Shown piece by piece: positions 60,979 to 64,000 of a stretch of 64,000 nucleotides of DNA. The stretch comes from Capillimicrobium sp035565675. Its GTDB lineage: Bacteria; Actinomycetota; Thermoleophilia; Solirubrobacterales; Solirubrobacteraceae. The stretch spans positions 1-64,000 of the forward strand of contig DATMSA010000105.1 in the NCBI GenBank assembly GCA_035565675.1, in the 5' to 3' direction. The position numbers and the translations under genes were made by a program. Positions within the stretch are counted from its first letter, which is position 1; every line of letters begins with the position of its first letter. The notes under the pieces are model-generated. The model was not told the origin of the DNA, searched no databases, and saw only the letters and a list, made by a program, of their open reading frames with translations.

Positions 60979-61934
60979 GCGCGACCGAGCGCCTGTCCCC
61001 GGGCGAGGCCGCCGACGCCGCCGACACGCTGCGCCGCGTGGCCGAGAACATCGGCCGCGCCGTCGAGGTCCGCGACGAGGTCGTCACCGGCGTGCTCGTC
61101 GCGCTCGCCGCCGACGGCCACGTGCTCGTCGAGGACCTGCCGGGCGTCGGCAAGACCACGCTCGCGCGCGCCCTGGCCCGCTCGCTGGACCTCTCGTTCT
61201 CGCGCGTGCAGGGCACCGCCGACCTGCTGCCCGCCGACCTCGTCGGCACGAACGTCTACGACCAGCGCGAGGGCGTCTTCGTCTTCCGCCCGGGCGCGAT
61301 CTTCGCCAACGTCGTCCTCGTCGACGAGATCAACCGCGCCTCGCCGAAGACGCAGTCGGGCCTGCTGGAGTGCATGCAGGAGGGCCGCGTCACCGTCGAG
61401 CGCACCACGCACGACCTGGCCCGCCCGTTCATCGTCTTCGCCACGCAGAACCCGGTCGAGTTCGAGGGCACCTACCCGCTGCCGGAGGCGCAGGTGGACC
61501 GCTTCATGGTGCGCATCTCGCTCGGCTACCCGTCGCGCGCCTCCGAGGTCGCGATGCTGCACGAGCACGAGCGCGGCGACCGCGTGGCCGGCCTGGAGCC
61601 GGTCGCCTCCGCCGCCCAGGTGCTCGCCGCGCAGGCGGCCGCCAACGCCGTGCACGCGTCCGACGCGCTGCGCGGCTACATCGTCGACCTGCTGCAGCGC
61701 ACCCGGAAGGACCCGCGCGTCGAGCTGGGCGCCTCGCCCCGCGCCGGCCTGCTGCTGCTGCGCGCCGCGAAGGCGCGCGCGCTGCTCGAGGGCCGCGACC
61801 ACGCGCTGCCCGACGACGTGCAGGCGCTCGCCCAGGTGGTGCTGTCGCACCGCATCCTCCTCGGACCCGAGGCGGTGGGGGAGACCGCCGAGGCCGTGAT
61901 CGCCGACGCGGTGGCGGCCACGCCCGCGCTGTAG
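60975..61934 (+). CDS. MoxR-family AAA+ ATPase
   Basis: 319-residue MoxR-type chaperone ATPase. Walker A LPGVGKTTLARAL near residues 57-66, Walker B VVLVDEINRASPKTQ, sensor 1 FATQNPVEFEGTYPLPEAQ with the arginine-containing DRFMVR region, and a C-terminal lid. MoxR proteins act with VWA/DUF58 partners in maturing enzymes or envelope proteins, and a DUF58 gene follows directly. Confidence 0.92.
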   Translation: MSATERLSPGEAADAADTLRRVAENIGRAVEVRDEVVTGVLVALAADGHVLVEDLPGVGKTTLARALARSLDLSFSRVQGTADLLPADLVGTNVYDQREGVFVFRPGAIFANVVLVDEINRASPKTQSGLLECMQEGRVTVERTTHDLARPFIVFATQNPVEFEGTYPLPEAQVDRFMVRISLGYPSRASEVAMLHEHERGDRVAGLEPVASAAQVLAAQAAANAVHASDALRGYIVDLLQRTRKDPRVELGASPRAGLLLLRAAKARALLEGRDHALPDDVQALAQVVLSHRILLGPEAVGETAEAVIADAVAATPAL

Positions 61935-61947
61935 CGGAGGCGTGGGG

Positions 61948-63078
61948 ATGGGGGCGCGCGCGACTCGACGCTTCGGCCAGGTCGACGCGCGAGGCGGCCT
62001 GCGGCTGCTCGGCGTGGCGCTGTTCCTGCTCGCCGGCGCGGGGCTGTTCGACTGCGAGCCGCTGTTCGTGCCCGCCGCGACGCTGCTGGTGCTGTCGCTC
62101 GGCTCGCTGGGCTGGGCGGTCGCCGGCGCGTTCGGCGCACGCGTGGACCGCAGCGTCGGGGTGCGGCGCGCGGTGGAGGGGGAGGCGGTCGAGGTGCGCC
62201 TCGCGGCCCGCGGCGGACCGCTGGGCCTGCTCGGCGCGCGGCTCGTGGACCCGCTGATCGACGAGCCGCGCCGCCTGGGCTGGGGGCGCCGGGCGCGGCT
62301 GCGCGTGCAGGCTCGCTTCGAGCGCCGCGGCCGTCGCGAGCTGGGGCCGCCGTCGCTGCGCTTCGGCGACCCGCTCGGGCTGGTGACCGCCCGCGTCGAC
62401 GGCGACGGGCCGCCCGCGTCCGTGCTCGTGCTCCCGCGCGTGGAGCCGGTCGTGGCCGTCGGCCGCGACGACGGCGGCGACGGGACCGGCGCCGGCGGCC
62501 GGCGCTCCGGCTTCGGCGCCGCGGAGGTCGAGCTCGACGGGCTGCGTCCTGCCCGCGAGGGCGCGTCGGCGGCCCGCATCCACTGGCCGTCGCTGGCCCG
62601 CGGCGCCGGCCTCATGGAGCGCCGCCTGCGCCCGGAGGCCGACGCCCGCCCGCTCGTCGCCCTCGACGCGCGCCTGCCGGCCGGCGACGAGGCGCTCGAC
62701 GACGCGGTGCGCGCCGCGGCGTCGCTCACCGTGCACCTCGCGCGCCGCGGCGGCGTCGCGCTGCTGCTGCCGGGCGACCGGCGGCCGGTGACGCTCGACG
62801 GCGACCTGCACGGCTGGACGGCCCAGCACGTCCGCCTCGCGCTGCTCGAGGGCGGGGCCGGGCCCCTGCCGGCCGCGCTGTCGGGCCGCCGCGGGCCGCT
62901 GCTGCTCGTCATCGCCCACGTGCCGGCGCGCGTCCCGCGCCTGCTGGTCAGCTCGCCGTCGAGCCGGCGCGTCCTCGTCGCGCCCGGCGAGCTCGCCGGC
63001 CGGCGGGCCGCGTTCTCGGTCGCCGGCTGCCACGGGTACGTGCTCGGCTCGGTCGCGGGGGAGCGGATGGCGGCGTGA
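61948..63078 (+). CDS. DUF58-family membrane-anchored protein
   Basis: 376 residues. Two hydrophobic helices near residues 18-60, a beta-rich middle, then a degenerate VWA-like C-terminal half (RIHWPSLARGAGLMERRLRP matches the conserved IHW-to-RE(F/L) DUF58 signature, and LVALDARLP the following strand). Partner of the MoxR ATPase; the exact role is unproven. ATG 61948 follows GGAGG; a GTG two codons earlier is an alternative. Overlaps the next gene (GTGA). Confidence 0.86.
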   Translation: MGARATRRFGQVDARGGLRLLGVALFLLAGAGLFDCEPLFVPAATLLVLSLGSLGWAVAGAFGARVDRSVGVRRAVEGEAVEVRLAARGGPLGLLGARLVDPLIDEPRRLGWGRRARLRVQARFERRGRRELGPPSLRFGDPLGLVTARVDGDGPPASVLVLPRVEPVVAVGRDDGGDGTGAGGRRSGFGAAEVELDGLRPAREGASAARIHWPSLARGAGLMERRLRPEADARPLVALDARLPAGDEALDDAVRAAASLTVHLARRGGVALLLPGDRRPVTLDGDLHGWTAQHVRLALLEGGAGPLPAALSGRRGPLLLVIAHVPARVPRLLVSSPSSRRVLVAPGELAGRRAAFSVAGCHGYVLGSVAGERMAA

Positions 63079-64000
63079 GCGCCGACGCCCCCGGCATCCC
63101 CACCTGGAGCCCGCACGGGAACACCGGCCCGGTGCGCGAGGCGGTCGCCCGGCTCGTCCCCGCGCGCGACGCGCTGCGCCTGGTCGCGCTCGCCGCGATG
63201 CTCGTCCTCGCGCTCGTGCGCTGGTTCGGCCTGCTCGAGCAGCCGCCGACCGCCACCGCGATCGGGTTCGCGCTCGGTGCCACCGCCGTCGCGGGGGCGC
63301 TCGCGATCGTGCCCCGGCACCGGTGGGCGGCCGCGATCCTCGCCGCGATCGTCCTCGTCGGCGTGTCGCTGCTGGCGTCCGGGGTGCCGCTGTGGATGCT
63401 CGACCCGCGTGACTGGGGCTCGCTGGCGCCCGGCATCGCCGACGGCATCCGCGCGCTGCCCGGCATCACCGTGCCCTACGAGGAGCAGGGCGACTGGGTG
63501 CGCGTCGTCATCGGCGCGGGCGGCTGCGTGCTCGCCTCGATCGTCGCGATCGCCGCCGGCCTGCGCCGCACCGGCTGGACCGTCGTGTCGCTGAGCGTGC
63601 TGTTCGCCGTCCCGGCGATCCAGATGAGCGCGGACCACCCGTGGCTCGTCGGCGCCGCGTTCGCGCTCCCGCTGTGCCTGTTCCTGCTGGCCGAGCGCCT
63701 CACGCGCGTGCAGGCGTGGGCGGCCGCGGCGCTGCTCGGCGTCGCGACGCTGCTGGGCATGGCGCTCGCGCCCGCGCTCGACACCGAGGGCCCGGTGATC
63801 GACGTGCAGGAGATCGCCTCCGCGCTGGAGCCGCGCGAGCCCGAGCGCTTCGAGTGGACGCACGGCTACGGGCCGCTGGACTGGCCGCGCGACGGGCGCA
63901 CGCTGCTGCGCGTGCGCGCCGAGCGGCCCGCGTACTGGAAGGTGCAGGACCTCGGGCTGTTCGACGGGGTGCGCTGGCGCGAGTGGGGCGGGCGGCGCTC
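63075..64000 (+). CDS. Transglutaminase-like membrane protein, N-terminal part (TgpA type, partial)
   Basis: The frame is open from GTG 63075 to the window end (308 residues seen). The N-terminal half has about six membrane helices (e.g. LVALAAMLVLALVRWFGLLE and LSVLFAVPAIQMS), then begins the extracytoplasmic part (FEWTHGYGPLDWPRDGRTLL). This is the DUF3488 arrangement that precedes a transglutaminase-like domain, expected beyond the window. It completes a MoxR-DUF58-TgpA operon common in actinobacteria. Confidence 0.8.
   Translation, partial: MSADAPGIPTWSPHGNTGPVREAVARLVPARDALRLVALAAMLVLALVRWFGLLEQPPTATAIGFALGATAVAGALAIVPRHRWAAAILAAIVLVGVSLLASGVPLWMLDPRDWGSLAPGIADGIRALPGITVPYEEQGDWVRVVIGAGGCVLASIVAIAAGLRRTGWTVVSLSVLFAVPAIQMSADHPWLVGAAFALPLCLFLLAERLTRVQAWAAAALLGVATLLGMALAPALDTEGPVIDVQEIASALEPREPERFEWTHGYGPLDWPRDGRTLLRVRAERPAYWKVQDLGLFDGVRWREWGGRR

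Noticed and set aside
59988..63863. A 1291-codon minus-strand open frame opposite coaBC, MoxR and DUF58 genes.
   Set aside because: It lies antisense to three genes with clear catalytic motifs and shows no domain of its own.

Overview
The window is a very GC-rich, gene-dense chromosomal stretch from an actinobacterium. Three things support that. mihF, the actinobacterial integration host factor, sits before gmk, rpoZ and coaBC. The pyrR-pyrB-pyrC-carA-carB run and the secDF-recJ-rel order are both familiar in the phylum. GTG starts and TGATG/ATGA/GTGA coupled gene joints are common. A deep-branching lineage such as Thermoleophilia (Solirubrobacter/Conexibacter-like) is my inference. I see no phage, IS element, CRISPR array, rRNA or plasmid gene.

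Layout. (1) 0.2-12.5 kb: a zinc-ribbon/PAS protein, a one-chain SecDF, two small or anchored membrane proteins, RecJ, the bifunctional (p)ppGpp enzyme Rel, a short helix-turn-helix protein and a secreted trypsin-like protease. (2) 12.5-18.2 kb: cytochrome bd oxidase (cydA-cydB plus a 62-residue membrane protein), a divergent DNA-binding protein, a lipid kinase, CorA and a flavin reductase-like protein. (3) 18.3-20.8 kb: an S-adenosylmethionine riboswitch with a terminator that also hides the ribosome binding site, then a threonine-synthase-like PLP enzyme, a MoaD/ThiS sulfur carrier and an inositol-monophosphatase-like protein. (4) 20.8-26.3 kb: a secreted glycosidase-like protein, a receiver domain, two sigma factors, a MetE-like methyltransferase and a HhH-GPD protein. 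(5) 26.4-35.2 kb: a tightly overlapped phosphonate uptake and C-P lyase operon, phnD-C-E-F-G-H-I-J-K-L-M. (6) 35.2-44.5 kb: glutamate dehydrogenase, membrane proteins, sugar dehydrogenase and SDR, and TetR- and PadR-controlled genes. (7) 44.6-50 kb: tRNA-Arg(CCG), a phosphoesterase, RNase Z, a PASTA protein, a globin-coupled chemotaxis-type sensor between two mini LuxR-type DNA-binding proteins, and a MerR regulator. (8) 50-64 kb: the pyrimidine operon behind a PyrR-type leader, inverted pyrD, mihF-gmk-rpoZ-coaBC, and a MoxR-DUF58-transglutaminase operon cut by the window end.

The most interesting locus is region 3. SAM-repressed control of a threonine-synthase homologue coupled to a sulfur-carrier protein suggests a protein-thiocarboxylate route from O-phosphohomoserine to homocysteine, formally parallel to CysM/CysO cysteine synthesis. 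Other notable signals: a two-part palindromic repeat (families A and B) present twice, each time between convergent genes; TANNNT hexamers 6-11 bases before many starts, implying many leaderless mRNAs; two genes (gmk and the inositol-monophosphatase-like gene) whose best start is CTG; a PhnL that has lost the ABC signature motif; and a PhnK with an inserted four-cysteine knuckle.
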